A stretch of DNA of 64,000 nt from the NCBI GenBank assembly GCA_039030395.1, contig JBCCEF010000007.1:1-64000 (forward strand), written 5' to 3'. This stretch comes from Acidobacteriota bacterium (GTDB lineage: Bacteria; Acidobacteriota; Thermoanaerobaculia; Multivoradales; JBCCEF01). Shown one piece after another: positions 27,088 through 36,449 of the stretch. The first letter of the stretch is position 1. Each line of letters begins with the position of its first letter. The position numbers and the translations under genes are program-made. The notes under the pieces are model-generated. The model did no database searches. It had not been told where the DNA came from and saw only the letters and a program-made list of their open reading frames with translations.

Positions 27088-28057
27088 CGGACTGCCCCCC
27101 TCGTCGAATGCGCTGCAGATAGCTCTTCAACAGCCGAATCCGCCGCTCACCGGAGGATTCGCCGGTGGCACCATCGGCAAGGAAATCCGCCGCTCGCGCG
27201 AAATCCGGTCCGGGCTCGCCGTCGGACCCGTGAGCGGCCTCGACCAGTCCCGATCGAGCCGCTTCGCTCTCCGGGTCCCGTTCCAGGACGCGCTCGAAAA
27301 TGGTGGTGGCCTCTCGGCGATGCCCTTGCTCCAAGAAAAGCTGGCCGAGGGTGGCCGTAGGCTCCGGTTCTCCTGCGCCGGCGCTGGCCTCGTCGGGGGT
27401 ACGGTCTGCCGGCTCGGCCTCCGCATCGGAATCCGACACCTCATGGGAGTCTGGCATCGCCGGTGGAGCGGCTACCGGACTCGCCTCGAAAACGGTCTGC
27501 GGCGGCTCGGCCACCGACGGCGGCACCGCGAACAGTCCGTCTCGACCCAAGGCTGCATCATAGGCCGAGCGGTCCCGGCCGGAGAAAAGATCCGGGAACG
27601 GTTCTTGGTCAAAAGAAGAGGCGGAGAGAGTGGCGTCGCTGCGCGCCGTCTCGATCCGGCGTTCGAGGTCCGGAATCTCCGGATCGCCACCGTTCAATTG
27701 ACGGTACTGAGCCAGGCGCTCCGTCGCCCCGTCGGCATCGCCGCAGCGCAACCGGGACTCGACCAGCAGCTTGTTGGCCACCAGATGGGTAGGGTCACGC
27801 TCGAGAATGGCTTCGAAGGCCTCGGAGGCTTCCTGCGGCTGCTCGAGATCGAGCAGAGTTCGCCCCAACGCGACCTGCGCCGAAAGGTGGTTGGGATGAA
27901 CCGCCAGACCTTCTCGCAGTACCTCCATCGCCTCTTCCGTCCGCCCCTCACGCCGGTATTCGTCGGCGAGTTGCAGCAAGATACGCGACGATCGTTCCGC
28001 CTGCCAACGGGCTCGCAGCTCCCGCAAGTGGTCCGGCGTGTTGTCTGTTTCATCCAT
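27077..28057 (-). CDS. TPR repeat protein
   Basis: A cytoplasmic 326-aa protein. Residues ~10-130 hold TPRs (LLQLADEYRREGRTEEAMEVL, QVALGRTLLDLEQPQEAS). A Pro/Glu/Ala-rich linker of about 110 residues follows. Another TPR-like unit (LGQLFLEQGHRREATTIFERVL) lies near the C terminus. ATG at 28057 is preferred over the upstream GTG because of GAGG at a good distance. The 11-base overlap with the roadblock gene suggests a joint complex. The function is not known. Confidence 0.78.
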   Translation of the reverse strand: MDETDNTPDHLRELRARWQAERSSRILLQLADEYRREGRTEEAMEVLREGLAVHPNHLSAQVALGRTLLDLEQPQEASEAFEAILERDPTHLVANKLLVESRLRCGDADGATERLAQYRQLNGGDPEIPDLERRIETARSDATLSASSFDQEPFPDLFSGRDRSAYDAALGRDGLFAVPPSVAEPPQTVFEASPVAAPPAMPDSHEVSDSDAEAEPADRTPDEASAGAGEPEPTATLGQLFLEQGHRREATTIFERVLERDPESEAARSGLVEAAHGSDGEPGPDFARAADFLADGATGESSGERRIRLLKSYLQRIRRGGQSDVS

Positions 28058-28295
28058 GACGCGCACCTCGCATGCCCCGCGTTCCCCGAATCGGCCTCAA
28101 CGACCCTCAACCCCGGCCGGGAATCGCGCACTTCCGCCCGATGCGGATCGCTCCGCATCGACCGATTCATCGCGCTCCCGAAGGACTTCAATCATCGACC
28201 GCGTGCTGCTCAGTATAGCCGGCCTCGAGCCCGGGTCCGCACCGACAACGCCATCGCAGCGGATCCCGCCGATTCTACCCTCTGCCCACGGCACG

Positions 28296-28329
28296 AAAAA
28301 GGGCGGACTCCCTCGCGGGAGGTCCGCCC
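28296..28329 (-). terminator. Rho-independent terminator of the PKD lipoprotein gene
   Basis: The minus strand reads GGGCGGAC-CTCCC-GCGA-GGGAG-TCCGCCC followed by TTTTT (28300-28296). The long stem has near-perfect pairing (28301-28329). It lies 26 bases after the stop of the gene ending at 28355 and would end the pilus/lipoprotein gene series. Confidence 0.88.
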
Positions 28330-28354
28330 TTCCCTTGCACCAAGGCGACCGCGG

Positions 28355-29278
28355 TCAGTTGGAGATTAGAACGGCCTTGGTGATCTGGTCCTCGCCGATG
28401 GCGTTGCCGGCGGTCAGCGTCACCAGGTACTCGCCCGGAGCACTGTAGGTGTTGGTCGGGTTCTGCAGCGTGCTGGTATTGCCGTCGCCAAAATCCCATC
28501 GCCAACGGGTGGGATTATTAGTGGACAGATCCGTGAAGGCCACCGTCAAACCACTCACCACAGAAGTGAAGTCCGCATCCGGCGGCCGTTGGATCTGGAT
28601 GGTCACGGTGGCCGCGGAGGCCGCACCGCCGGCCAGGGCCTGCACCGCAAAAGAATCGCCGGCCAGAGTACTGATTTCGAAATCGGATACGTTCAGCGTG
28701 TCCCGGGCACGACCCTGGCCGTCCGTGTCCTGAAAGCTTCCCCCGGACGCCAGGGTTCCCAGGTCCGCCTGGAAGTTGACCAGATCTTCGCCGTTTCGCA
28801 GCGGCTGCCCCTCGGCATTTCGCACCAGCGCCAACAGGCTGACCCGCCCGCCCGTTTCGGGGATCGAAGAAGGCGTCGCCTGCAGGGTGATGGCGCCAGC
28901 CGTCTCGCCGATCTCAACGTCGACGGTGGCGCCCTCGCCCGCGCCGACGGTGGCGGTCACCGTCGCCGTGCCAATGCGTCCGTCGCCCTGTAGGGAGGCC
29001 GTGGCGACTCCGTTGGCGTCCGTTTCGACGATTGGATCGATCGTGCCCAGGGTGGTGGACATGCGAATCTGGGTTCCCGGATTGACCGGGGTGCCGTTCA
29101 TTCTGAGTGCTGTCACCCGCACGATGGTCTCGCCGTTGATGCTGATCCGGCTTTGGGTGACGGTGATACTCAAGGTCGTCCCGGCCGGCGCCACCGGCGA
29201 CGCCTTGTCGCAGGCACTGGCGGTCAGCAGGATCCCGAGCAGGCAGGCAATGATTCCGAGTAGGCGTTTGTGAGTCAT
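28355..29278 (-). CDS. Lipoprotein with Ig-like and PKD domains
   Basis: A 307-aa predicted lipoprotein (MTHKRLLG, hydrophobic core, lipobox TASAC with Cys23). Residues ~35-225 are Ig-like beta domains of the invasin/Big-1 type (VRVTALRMNGTPVNPG, SLLALVRNAEGQPLRNG). A PKD domain ends the protein (VAFTDLSTNNPTRWRWDFGDG, then GEYLVTLTAGNAIG). Such folds usually serve adhesion or surface binding. It is the last gene before a strong terminator and lies downstream of the IPT lipoprotein, from which repeat copy C separates it. Confidence 0.82.
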   Translation of the reverse strand: MTHKRLLGIIACLLGILLTASACDKASPVAPAGTTLSITVTQSRISINGETIVRVTALRMNGTPVNPGTQIRMSTTLGTIDPIVETDANGVATASLQGDGRIGTATVTATVGAGEGATVDVEIGETAGAITLQATPSSIPETGGRVSLLALVRNAEGQPLRNGEDLVNFQADLGTLASGGSFQDTDGQGRARDTLNVSDFEISTLAGDSFAVQALAGGAASAATVTIQIQRPPDADFTSVVSGLTVAFTDLSTNNPTRWRWDFGDGNTSTLQNPTNTYSAPGEYLVTLTAGNAIGEDQITKAVLISN

Positions 29279-29360
29279 GGCAAATCAGTATACGGAGAAG
29301 GGCGATCGACCGTCCAGGCCGATCGCCCCAAAGTTTGATCCGAATTTCAGCTCCCAGCTC

Positions 29361-29513
29361 CTAGCTGCGCGCCCGAAGGGCGTGGCGGCAGCGAAGCTGG
29401 GGTGAGCCCGAAGAGCGAGGGACGGACCGTGGGCGGGCGCCCAGCCCCCTAGAGACTACAAGCTAGCTGGCCTGCTGAAAGAATGGGCCAAGCCCTCTTC
29501 AGCAGCCTGCTAG
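29361..29513 (-). repeat. Dispersed structured intergenic repeat, copy C
   Basis: Read on the minus strand it starts with the CTAG-bounded hairpin (29513-29463): CTAGCAGG...CTGCTGAA pairing with the facing TTCAGCAG and GCTAGC. The GGGGGCTGGGCGCCC element and TTCGGGCTCACCCC follow, then GCCC-TTC-GGGC and a final CTAG at 29361. Order and core sequences match copies A, B and D. The first CTAG contains the TAG stop (29512-29510) of the IPT lipoprotein gene. Confidence 0.75.
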
Positions 29514-31237
29514 CTCCCTGGCGGTGGCGGAGGCGGCGGAGGTGCCGTATCCCCACGGCAGGTCGAGTTCGACGGCGCATAGACGAAGGCATCCGGGAAG
29601 TCGAAATCACAGGTGGTTGCCCGGTTGACGACCGTCATGTTCACCGCCGTCGGCACGAACCGCTCACCTTCGGTGCCGTCGTTGTTGTCGTCGCAAGCGG
29701 CGACCAAGAACGACTCTTCCGGCAGGAACGGCGTGCGAATGACCAGCGTGCTGAAGTCGCTACTGACGGAGGTGATCGCCGCCGGCCGACCGTCGAAGGT
29801 GACGAAGGCATCGCGCAGGTTCGAACCCCGCACCGTCACCGTCGTTCCGCCAGCCTGCGGGCCGGAGGTCGGGCTGAGGCTCGAAACCAAAGGTCCGAAC
29901 AATTCCACGAGATAGGTGAAGGTGATGCCGGAAGTTGCACTGTCGCCGGTCTCGATGTTGACCACCTCGACTCCGCCGGACACGTCATCGCAGGAATCGG
30001 TCACGATCGGTACCGTCTCGACAACGATCTCCGTACCGGTGACAGACCGAACGCTCTGAGCGAAGTTTGCCAGCTCGACCGCCACCGGCGCATCGAAACC
30101 CTGACCGAAGATGGTCACCAACACGCCGCCAAAGTAGGGCGACGTGCCCGGCCCCATGGAGGTGATGAGGACTTCGGAACCGTAGCGGAAGACCGAAGTG
30201 GCAATCGAGGCCAGCCCCGTGTCGAGGTTGCGGAACAAGATGTCAACGCTCGCGTTTTGATTGTTCTGTCCGAAACCCGTCGCCGCCGGGGTGAGCACCT
30301 CCAGGCGGGTGGGGGTGATGGAACGAATCTCGCCCTCCTGGCCCTGGAAGGTGCCGGGGTCCGTGCCCTGACCGAACAGCACCTGCAACGGCGCTTCGAA
30401 TCCGGAGCCGACGATGGTCAGAAGGGTACCGCCTTCGTTCGGACCGGTCGCCGGAGTCACCGAGAAGGCGGTCGGAATCTCCGTCTCGCCACCGCCCGGT
30501 GAGTAGGTGAAGCCACCGGAGATGGTGTCCGTCGCCTGGTCCGGACCGTTGACATTGTTGGTCACCGTCACGTTGACGAGATTCTGCTGGTTGCTCGGAC
30601 TCGACGATGTTGGGGTTCGCACCCGGATGCGGGTACCGCTCACCGACAGAACCTGCGCATTGACGCCGCCGAAGGTGACCCGCACCGGCGCGATGAAACC
30701 ACCGCCGTTGATCGTCACCGTATCGCCACCGGCGGGGTTCCCCACCGCCGGACTGACAAAGCCGATGAAGAACTCATCCTGCTCCCGAATCACGACCTGG
30801 GCCTGACCGACGCTGTTTTGGAGCCGCGCCTGCACAACCGCCGTTCCGGCAGTGGTCACCGGCGGGAATAGCTGCACGTTGGCAACGCCGCCGTTCAGAA
30901 CCAGCGGAACGTTGTTCGGACCACCGGGCGTTCCGAGGAAGCCGAGGGTGGTAGTGACCACGAGGGTCGTGCCGCCGGCTGGCGCCGAACCGTCGGCCTG
31001 ACGCACCCGGACGGTGATCAAGGCCGGATCCGAGCTGCCCGCCGGCAGGGTCGCCGGACTCGCGGTGACGGTGATGGAGAAGTTGGTCCCGCCCCCCGGG
31101 TTGGCCGGCGGCGTTCCGCCGCTCGGAGCGGGCTCACTGGGCGAATCGCTCGAACAGCCGGGCAGAATCAGGAGACCCACAGCGAGCATCGCCAGGGCGA
31201 CGATTCGAAGCAGAGGGGTGACAGCGCGCGGATTCAT
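29510..31237 (-). CDS. IPT/TIG-domain lipoprotein
   Basis: A 575-aa predicted lipoprotein (hydrophobic signal, lipobox LILPGC). After a Ser/Gly/Pro linker and an Ig-like domain come about four IPT/TIG domains, each opening with a motif like SPTSGPQAGGTTVTVRGSNL or TPATGPNEGGTLLTIVGSGF. The C terminus is a Pro run. IPT domains are immunoglobulin-like and common in surface adhesins. ATG at 31237 has GAGGG 6 bases upstream and is preferred over 31249. The gene lies 14 bases after the preceding small lipoprotein gene and probably belongs to the pil transcript. Confidence 0.85.
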   Translation of the reverse strand: MNPRAVTPLLRIVALAMLAVGLLILPGCSSDSPSEPAPSGGTPPANPGGGTNFSITVTASPATLPAGSSDPALITVRVRQADGSAPAGGTTLVVTTTLGFLGTPGGPNNVPLVLNGGVANVQLFPPVTTAGTAVVQARLQNSVGQAQVVIREQDEFFIGFVSPAVGNPAGGDTVTINGGGFIAPVRVTFGGVNAQVLSVSGTRIRVRTPTSSSPSNQQNLVNVTVTNNVNGPDQATDTISGGFTYSPGGGETEIPTAFSVTPATGPNEGGTLLTIVGSGFEAPLQVLFGQGTDPGTFQGQEGEIRSITPTRLEVLTPAATGFGQNNQNASVDILFRNLDTGLASIATSVFRYGSEVLITSMGPGTSPYFGGVLVTIFGQGFDAPVAVELANFAQSVRSVTGTEIVVETVPIVTDSCDDVSGGVEVVNIETGDSATSGITFTYLVELFGPLVSSLSPTSGPQAGGTTVTVRGSNLRDAFVTFDGRPAAITSVSSDFSTLVIRTPFLPEESFLVAACDDNNDGTEGERFVPTAVNMTVVNRATTCDFDFPDAFVYAPSNSTCRGDTAPPPPPPPPGS

Positions 31238-31251
31238 GATGGCCCTCATCT

Positions 31252-31803
31252 CTAGGGTACGAAAACGATATCGAAGCGACTGGGTGCGGTAACGACCTCG
31301 TTACCGGTCAAGGTGCGGCCGAAGAAGCGGAGCTGCAGATTCAGCCGAACGGAGCGGTTACCGGTCTCCGTGTCGAATCCACCGTTGGCGAACAGCAAGT
31401 CCGAAAGCGGCGGCGCACTGAACTGCTCGCCGGACATTACCGCCAGATTCACATAGTCGGCGGTGCCGTTGATCGGCACGACCCCGAAGATACTCGCCAC
31501 CAGCGGAGCCGGCACTCGAGTGCCGTTGTCCGTGCGGGTGTAGACCACTTCGTAGGAGCGCAACTCGATGTTCATCAGCGGCGAGGTGGTGAGGTTCGGG
31601 TTCGCCGGCAGATTCTGAAGGGTGAGCTGGTCGACCTGAACCGGCGCATTGCCCTGCGCATTGACGCTGATCTGCAGCGGAAGACCGTCGAAGTCCGAGA
31701 CGGACAGGACTACGCCGCCCTCGCTTTGATCCGTTCGCGACTCGCAACCTCCAACCGCCAGCAAGACGGAGAAGAGGAGGAGGATGAAGATTGTCTTTCT
31801 CAT
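31252..31803 (-). CDS. Small lipoprotein of the pilus gene cluster
   Basis: A 183-aa predicted lipoprotein: MRKTIFILLLFSVLLAVGGC with Cys20 as the lipid site. The mature part looks all-beta (VVLSVSDFDGLPLQISVNA, LNLQLRFFGRTLTGNEV) but matches no family I can name. The ATG at 31803 is chosen over GTG at 31821 because the lipobox is then well placed and GGAG lies upstream. It sits 20 bases after pilQ, so a role near the secretin or in the outer membrane is likely but unproven. Confidence 0.75.
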   Translation of the reverse strand: MRKTIFILLLFSVLLAVGGCESRTDQSEGGVVLSVSDFDGLPLQISVNAQGNAPVQVDQLTLQNLPANPNLTTSPLMNIELRSYEVVYTRTDNGTRVPAPLVASIFGVVPINGTADYVNLAVMSGEQFSAPPLSDLLFANGGFDTETGNRSVRLNLQLRFFGRTLTGNEVVTAPSRFDIVFVP

Positions 31804-31823
31804 AGGCCTAGCTCCTACCACCT

Positions 31824-34553
31824 CTAGAGTCGCATCACGCGCGGCGTGATGAAGATCAGGAGTTCGTTGTTTTGGTCTTCGCGACGACGATTCTTGAACA
31901 GGTGACCGATGATCGGGACATTCGCCAGGCCGGGTACCCGGTCCTGGCCATCGTTGCTGGAAACTTCATAGATGCCGCCGATCACCGTGGTCCCACCATC
32001 GCGCACGATCACCCGGGTCTGGGCCTCTTGGGTTGCGATGGGAGCGGCGTTGGCCCCCTGTACCGCCAAGGCAAACTCAGGGTTGCGTTTTTGAATGTTG
32101 ATGTCCATCAAAATCGTTCCCTCGGCGGTCACCTGCGGGGTGACCTCCAACTTGAGGGTGGCTTCGATGAACTGCACGCTGACGGTGTTGTTGGAAACCG
32201 TCTGGATCGGGATCTGAAAACCGCTCTGGATCGACGCTTGCTCGTTGTTGAGGGTCGAGACCTTCGGCGCCGACAGTACGTTGATCAGACCTTCGTTCTC
32301 CGCCGCCACCAGGGAGGCGTTGATGTTGAAGGTGCCGGCGAGGGAGCCGAGGGCCAGGTTCAAGAAACCGGCGTTGCCGCCGGTGACCAGGTTGACCCCG
32401 CCACTGCTATCGACCGACCCCGGGAAGACCAATCCGGTGGGATTGCCGGTTGCCGCCGAAGCAATACCTCCGAAGGACCAGTCCACGCCCAGACTCTGGG
32501 TGAAACTCTTACGGGTTTCGATGATGCGCGCTTCGATCATCACTTGCGGTTCAGCGGTGTCGACACTTTCGATCACCGCGATCACCGTGTCCATGATCGA
32601 CGGCAGTTCTTTGATGATCAGGGTATTGGTGCGTTGATCGACGATCACGCTACCGCGCTGGCTCAGCACACCGCCCTGGCTGCTCAACAGACCGGCAACG
32701 GCGCCGGCGTTGGCATAGCTCAAGCGCTTGATGATGGTCAACAGCGGCACCGACAGGGCTCGGGCGGCCTCCAAACGCTGGCGCTCCTCGGCCTCGGCGC
32801 GCAGTGTGGTCACCGGCGCGATGCGCATGACGTTGCCTTCCAGCTCGTAACCCAGGCCGTTCATTTTGAGGATCTGCTCGAAGGCCTGGTCCCAGGGCAC
32901 GTCCATCAGCTCGACGGTGACACTGCCGGTGACCCCTGGCTGGATCACCAGGTTGAGGCCCGAGAGCACCGCGAAGGCGCGCAGGGTCTCCACCAAATCC
33001 GAATCCCGCAAGCTGAAGGAGATCGGGTCGCCAACGTACTCGCGCTCCTGGCCGCCGATGGACTGGGCGGTGAAACTCTGGGTCCCGGAAGCCGGGTCCG
33101 AGGGTTCTTCCAGCTTGATCTCGGCGCGGCGGAAGAGATCCAGATCGCTGGTGCTGCTCGCCGGCTGACTCACCTCGACCTGTACGGGGACCTGTACTGG
33201 CGCGGCAGACGGCTCCTCCGGTTCGGGGGTCACGACCACGACCGGCTCCTGCATCGTCTCGCCGTCGTCGATGCTGGCCACCTCCACGTCGTAGCTCTCC
33301 AACTCGTCGTCGGCGACCGCGGCCTCCACCACCGGCTCCTGCTCCTCGCTGAAGCTGTAGGTGTCGGCTTCGTCGTAGGCAACCTCGGCGGCGGTGTCGT
33401 AGGCATCGACCTCGCTACCGCCCTGGGCCGCCTGGGTCGGAATGTTGTTCTCGGCGCCGACTCCGGCGAGATCCGCCACCGCTTCCGTCGGCGCGGCGGC
33501 CGGTCCAAAGCGCACCACCAAGCCTTCGCCGGTGCGCTCCACCTGCGGCGCCAGCCGGTCTTCGAGGTCGAAGACCACCCGGGTCACCGGTTCCGGATAG
33601 GGCCGGAACTGGGCCATCCGAACGCGCGCCACGTCGACGCCGTCGACCATCAGGGCCGAGGCGGTGCTCTCGTTGATCACCCCCTCGAGATCGACCACGA
33701 AGCGGTACGGCTCGTCGAGGGCGAAGGTGGAGTAGCTGAACTCGCCGTCGCCGGCGATGCGAACGGCCGTGCCGCGGGCCGACGGCAGTACCTCGACCCC
33801 TTCGAGGCGGGTCGCCAGGGGACCGCTCGGCGGCGGTGCGTGGAGGGGTTCGTCGGCGGTGCCGACATAGGCCACCTCGGCCGGCGCTTCCGGCGGCATC
33901 GGCTCCGCTTCCACCGCCGGCTCTTCGGTCACCGCCTCGACCACCACTTCGGACGCCGGCAGAGGTTCATAGGCGAGTTGGGTGGCGGGCTCTTCTTCGG
34001 CGCCGGCGGCCGGCGCCCCATCGACCACCGCGTCGGTCGGCGTCAGAAAGATCTCCAGGGATTCGCCGGCCCCGGCCATCGAGTGCTCGAAGGTCACCGC
34101 CGACTCGACGGCGATGCGGGTCATCGGCTGGCCAGCCTGCATCTCTTCGCCGATCACCACGCCGCGGACGAAACCGGCACCGGCGAGTTCGTCGGGTACG
34201 CCCGGAGCGAGGCGGCTGTTGGGCAGCTCGACAATCAAGCGGCCCTCCTCGTCGCGATAGCCGGTCCAGGTGAGGGGAGCGTCGGAGGTGACCCGCAGGG
34301 CGGCATCCGGCGCCCCCTCCATCAACTCCACCGATCGCACCATCGCGAGCGCCGCATCGGACGTTTGGCCGGCGCTGCCCTCGGCCATCCCGACGCCCTC
34401 CGGCGCCGCGGCGGGGATCAGGCCCTCGTCCGTCGTCGACCTGGGAGCTGCCGTGGATGCACAGCCAGCCCATAGCAAGACCAACGAGGAGGCCGCCACC
34501 GCCAGCCAGATCTGCGCTCTACGCCTCTTGATTCGGTTCACCACTTCTCCCAT
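31824..34553 (-). CDS. pilQ: Type IV pilus secretin PilQ
   Basis: Outer-membrane pore for the type IV pilus, 909 aa. It has an N-terminal signal with lipobox LLWAGC. Two AMIN domains (about residues 68-170 and 245-350) should bind peptidoglycan. A long acidic linker follows, then an STN/N0-type domain at about 505-585 (ISFSLRDSDLVETLRAFAVLSG), an N1 domain with VIVDQRTNTLIIKE, and the C-terminal secretin domain with the signature VPGLANVPIIGHLF. The order of the operon is pilM-N-O-P-Q. Confidence 0.96.
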   Translation of the reverse strand: MGEVVNRIKRRRAQIWLAVAASSLVLLWAGCASTAAPRSTTDEGLIPAAAPEGVGMAEGSAGQTSDAALAMVRSVELMEGAPDAALRVTSDAPLTWTGYRDEEGRLIVELPNSRLAPGVPDELAGAGFVRGVVIGEEMQAGQPMTRIAVESAVTFEHSMAGAGESLEIFLTPTDAVVDGAPAAGAEEEPATQLAYEPLPASEVVVEAVTEEPAVEAEPMPPEAPAEVAYVGTADEPLHAPPPSGPLATRLEGVEVLPSARGTAVRIAGDGEFSYSTFALDEPYRFVVDLEGVINESTASALMVDGVDVARVRMAQFRPYPEPVTRVVFDLEDRLAPQVERTGEGLVVRFGPAAAPTEAVADLAGVGAENNIPTQAAQGGSEVDAYDTAAEVAYDEADTYSFSEEQEPVVEAAVADDELESYDVEVASIDDGETMQEPVVVVTPEPEEPSAAPVQVPVQVEVSQPASSTSDLDLFRRAEIKLEEPSDPASGTQSFTAQSIGGQEREYVGDPISFSLRDSDLVETLRAFAVLSGLNLVIQPGVTGSVTVELMDVPWDQAFEQILKMNGLGYELEGNVMRIAPVTTLRAEAEERQRLEAARALSVPLLTIIKRLSYANAGAVAGLLSSQGGVLSQRGSVIVDQRTNTLIIKELPSIMDTVIAVIESVDTAEPQVMIEARIIETRKSFTQSLGVDWSFGGIASAATGNPTGLVFPGSVDSSGGVNLVTGGNAGFLNLALGSLAGTFNINASLVAAENEGLINVLSAPKVSTLNNEQASIQSGFQIPIQTVSNNTVSVQFIEATLKLEVTPQVTAEGTILMDINIQKRNPEFALAVQGANAAPIATQEAQTRVIVRDGGTTVIGGIYEVSSNDGQDRVPGLANVPIIGHLFKNRRREDQNNELLIFITPRVMRL

Positions 34554-34601
34554 GGCTCTCGCCTCCCAACGGGTCTCTAAAGAGCCCGATTCGGAACTCG
34601 G

Positions 34602-35186
34602 CTAAGGATTGAGCTTCTTCGCCACTTCCCGAAAGGGTTTCAACGCGGTTTGATCCCGCACAATCTGCCGGAACACGACTTCGTCTCGATCGATCGACAC
34701 GACATCGCCGTCGTAGAGCTGATCCCCTTCGTAAAGCAGATAGCCCCTGTCCTTGTCGGCCGCCTGAACCTGAGCGACCCACCTTCCTCCCGTTCGAAAC
34801 ACTCCGGTCAAATCCAGCTCGTCGATCAGCAGACCGGGGACTCCATCCGGCCGGGCACCCCGTAGCTCCGGTTGGTCCCGGGCCGCGAGCAGAGATTTGA
34901 ACGGATCCCGCCGTCCCCGAGGGTCGTAGGTAAAACCCCGTCCTTCGAAGACTTCCTGATCCTCCTCGAGGATCGCGTTGATGGCATCGAGGTCTGGCTC
35001 GCGAGCCCCTTCGCCATCCAGTTCGAGACCCTCCTGCTCGGCGGGCTCTTCCTCTTGCTCCTGCCCAACGGCCTCGTCCCGCACATCCTGCGCCGCCAAC
35101 CCACCGTCGACCGCCGGCAACAGCAGCAGCGCAAAGCCGAACAGCCAGGCGAGTCCAGGGCGCAGAAAGCTCTGACGCCGAGGCAT
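34602..35186 (-). CDS. pilP: Type IV pilus assembly protein PilP
   Basis: Links the inner-membrane PilMNO complex to the secretin. The 194-aa product has a signal-type N terminus, a long acidic Glu-rich linker (about residues 35-65) and the C-terminal PilP beta domain (DLTGVFRTGGRWVAQVQAADKDRGYLLYEGDQLYDGDV), preceded by the typical YDPRGRRDPFKSL segment. Unlike classical PilP it shows no lipobox Cys; the signal ends in LAAQ. ATG at 35186 was chosen because upstream codons overlap pilO. Confidence 0.9.
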   Translation of the reverse strand: MPRRQSFLRPGLAWLFGFALLLLPAVDGGLAAQDVRDEAVGQEQEEEPAEQEGLELDGEGAREPDLDAINAILEEDQEVFEGRGFTYDPRGRRDPFKSLLAARDQPELRGARPDGVPGLLIDELDLTGVFRTGGRWVAQVQAADKDRGYLLYEGDQLYDGDVVSIDRDEVVFRQIVRDQTALKPFREVAKKLNP

Positions 35187-35215
35187 TGCGGCGGACCTAC
35201 CTTGCCGTAGACCGA

Positions 35216-35812
35216 TCAATTGACTGGCTCCTCGGTAAGGGTTTCCGGCGGCGGCTCTTTGTAGATGAACGTCTTGGCGACAAAGGAGGCCGAGATCGTC
35301 TGCCCTCCGTCCGCCGGAGTCGCAACGACCGTCAGATTCTCGACGTTGATGATCCGCGAGAAGCGGCTCACCCGGTCAAAGAGCAGCGCGAGGTTGTGGT
35401 AGTCGCCGGCCAGATCGATGCTGATCGGCCATTCGCTGTAGAACTCTTTGTCGACGAAGGCGCCGGGCGTGAAGCGGCGGAAGCCGAAGTCGCCTTGCTC
35501 CGCGAGGGCGCGGATCCGGCGCAACAGTTCCGGAGTGTTGCGGCGCGCCGGCAAGATGCGGAGCAGCTTGTCCAGCTCCAGTTCGAGCTCACGCACCGCC
35601 TCGCGGAACTGAGGCAACTCGCGCTGTGCCGCCAGGCCCTGCTGGATCTTGACCTCGAGGGCCTGCAGTTCACCCTTCTGCGCCTCGATGCGCGCCTGCT
35701 TGTCTTCGATCTGGAGCTTGTACCCCACACCCAGCAACAGCGCCGCCACGATCAATCCGAGGATCAATCCGAAGTACCAGGGCTTGCCTTCGAGGCCGGT
35801 TTCGAGCGCCAT
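35216..35812 (-). CDS. pilO: Type IV pilus assembly protein PilO
   Basis: Inner-membrane platform protein of 198 aa. It has a short cytoplasmic N terminus, one membrane helix (FGLILGLIVAALLLGVGY), a coiled coil (KQARIEAQKGELQALEVKIQ) and a C-terminal ferredoxin-like domain with FGFRRFTPGAF and SIDLAGDYHNLALLFDRVS. It dimerises with PilN. It follows pilN by 12 bases. Confidence 0.94.
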   Translation of the reverse strand: MALETGLEGKPWYFGLILGLIVAALLLGVGYKLQIEDKQARIEAQKGELQALEVKIQQGLAAQRELPQFREAVRELELELDKLLRILPARRNTPELLRRIRALAEQGDFGFRRFTPGAFVDKEFYSEWPISIDLAGDYHNLALLFDRVSRFSRIINVENLTVVATPADGGQTISASFVAKTFIYKEPPPETLTEEPVN

Positions 35813-35824
35813 CGTTGCGTCCCC

Positions 35825-36442
35825 CTAGCCGCCCGCCGCCACGGCGGTGGATTCGCCGTCTTCCGAATCCTCGGCCGGCCGCAAATAGCTGTAGTTGAAG
35901 ACGACGGTGAAGTTGTAGACGTTCCCCACCTGCTGCGTGTTGCGCAGGATCGGTTCCTGGAAGGCGGGTACCCGGTCGAGGTTCTCGATGAAATTGGCCA
36001 CCGCGTTCGGATTGAAAGCCCGGCCGGTCAAGGTCACCGAACGGTTGTTCATCGAGAGGTTGTCGAGCCAGAGGAGTTCCGGCAAGGCGGTCGAAATGGC
36101 GTCCATCACCTGCACTGGACCCTGTTGGTTGCGCCGCAGATCCTTGATCACCGCAATCTTGTGTTCGAGTTCCGCCTGCCGCGCCTTGTACTGCTCGACC
36201 TCTTGAATGATCTCTTCGAGTTCCGCCACCTTGGCCCGTGCCCGGGCCAAGGCCTGATCGTTTTCCTTGATCTCCGAGTGCAGGCCCCACCACCACAGGG
36301 CGAATGCGAGAATCGCCGCGACCACCACCAACCCGAGCACGATCGGCGCCCATTCCCGCTGGCTCGGCCCCGGCTCGAGGCGGCTACCCTTGCGCGCCGC
36401 AACCGGCTTGCGCCCCTCGGAGAGTAGATTGATCTTGATCAT
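35825..36442 (-). CDS. pilN: Type IV pilus assembly protein PilN
   Basis: Inner-membrane platform protein of 205 aa. The N-terminal MIKINLLSEGRKP is the conserved peptide that binds PilM. A membrane helix near residues 35-55, a coiled coil and the domain with LPELLWLDNLSMNNRSVTLTGRAFN follow. It lies 7 bases from the pilM stop. Confidence 0.95.
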   Translation of the reverse strand: MIKINLLSEGRKPVAARKGSRLEPGPSQREWAPIVLGLVVVAAILAFALWWWGLHSEIKENDQALARARAKVAELEEIIQEVEQYKARQAELEHKIAVIKDLRRNQQGPVQVMDAISTALPELLWLDNLSMNNRSVTLTGRAFNPNAVANFIENLDRVPAFQEPILRNTQQVGNVYNFTVVFNYSYLRPAEDSEDGESTAVAAGG

Positions 36443-36449
36443 CGGTCGT

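Noticed and set aside
29361-29513. Repeat copy C as a simple rho-independent terminator of the IPT gene
   Set aside because: The hairpins lack a T-tract on either side, and the same complex arrangement occurs in a divergent promoter region (copy A), where a terminator makes no sense.
31872-34475. Open frame of 867 codons antisense to pilQ
   Set aside because: The minus strand is unmistakably a secretin; the plus-strand translation is His/Arg/Gly-rich and shows no family.
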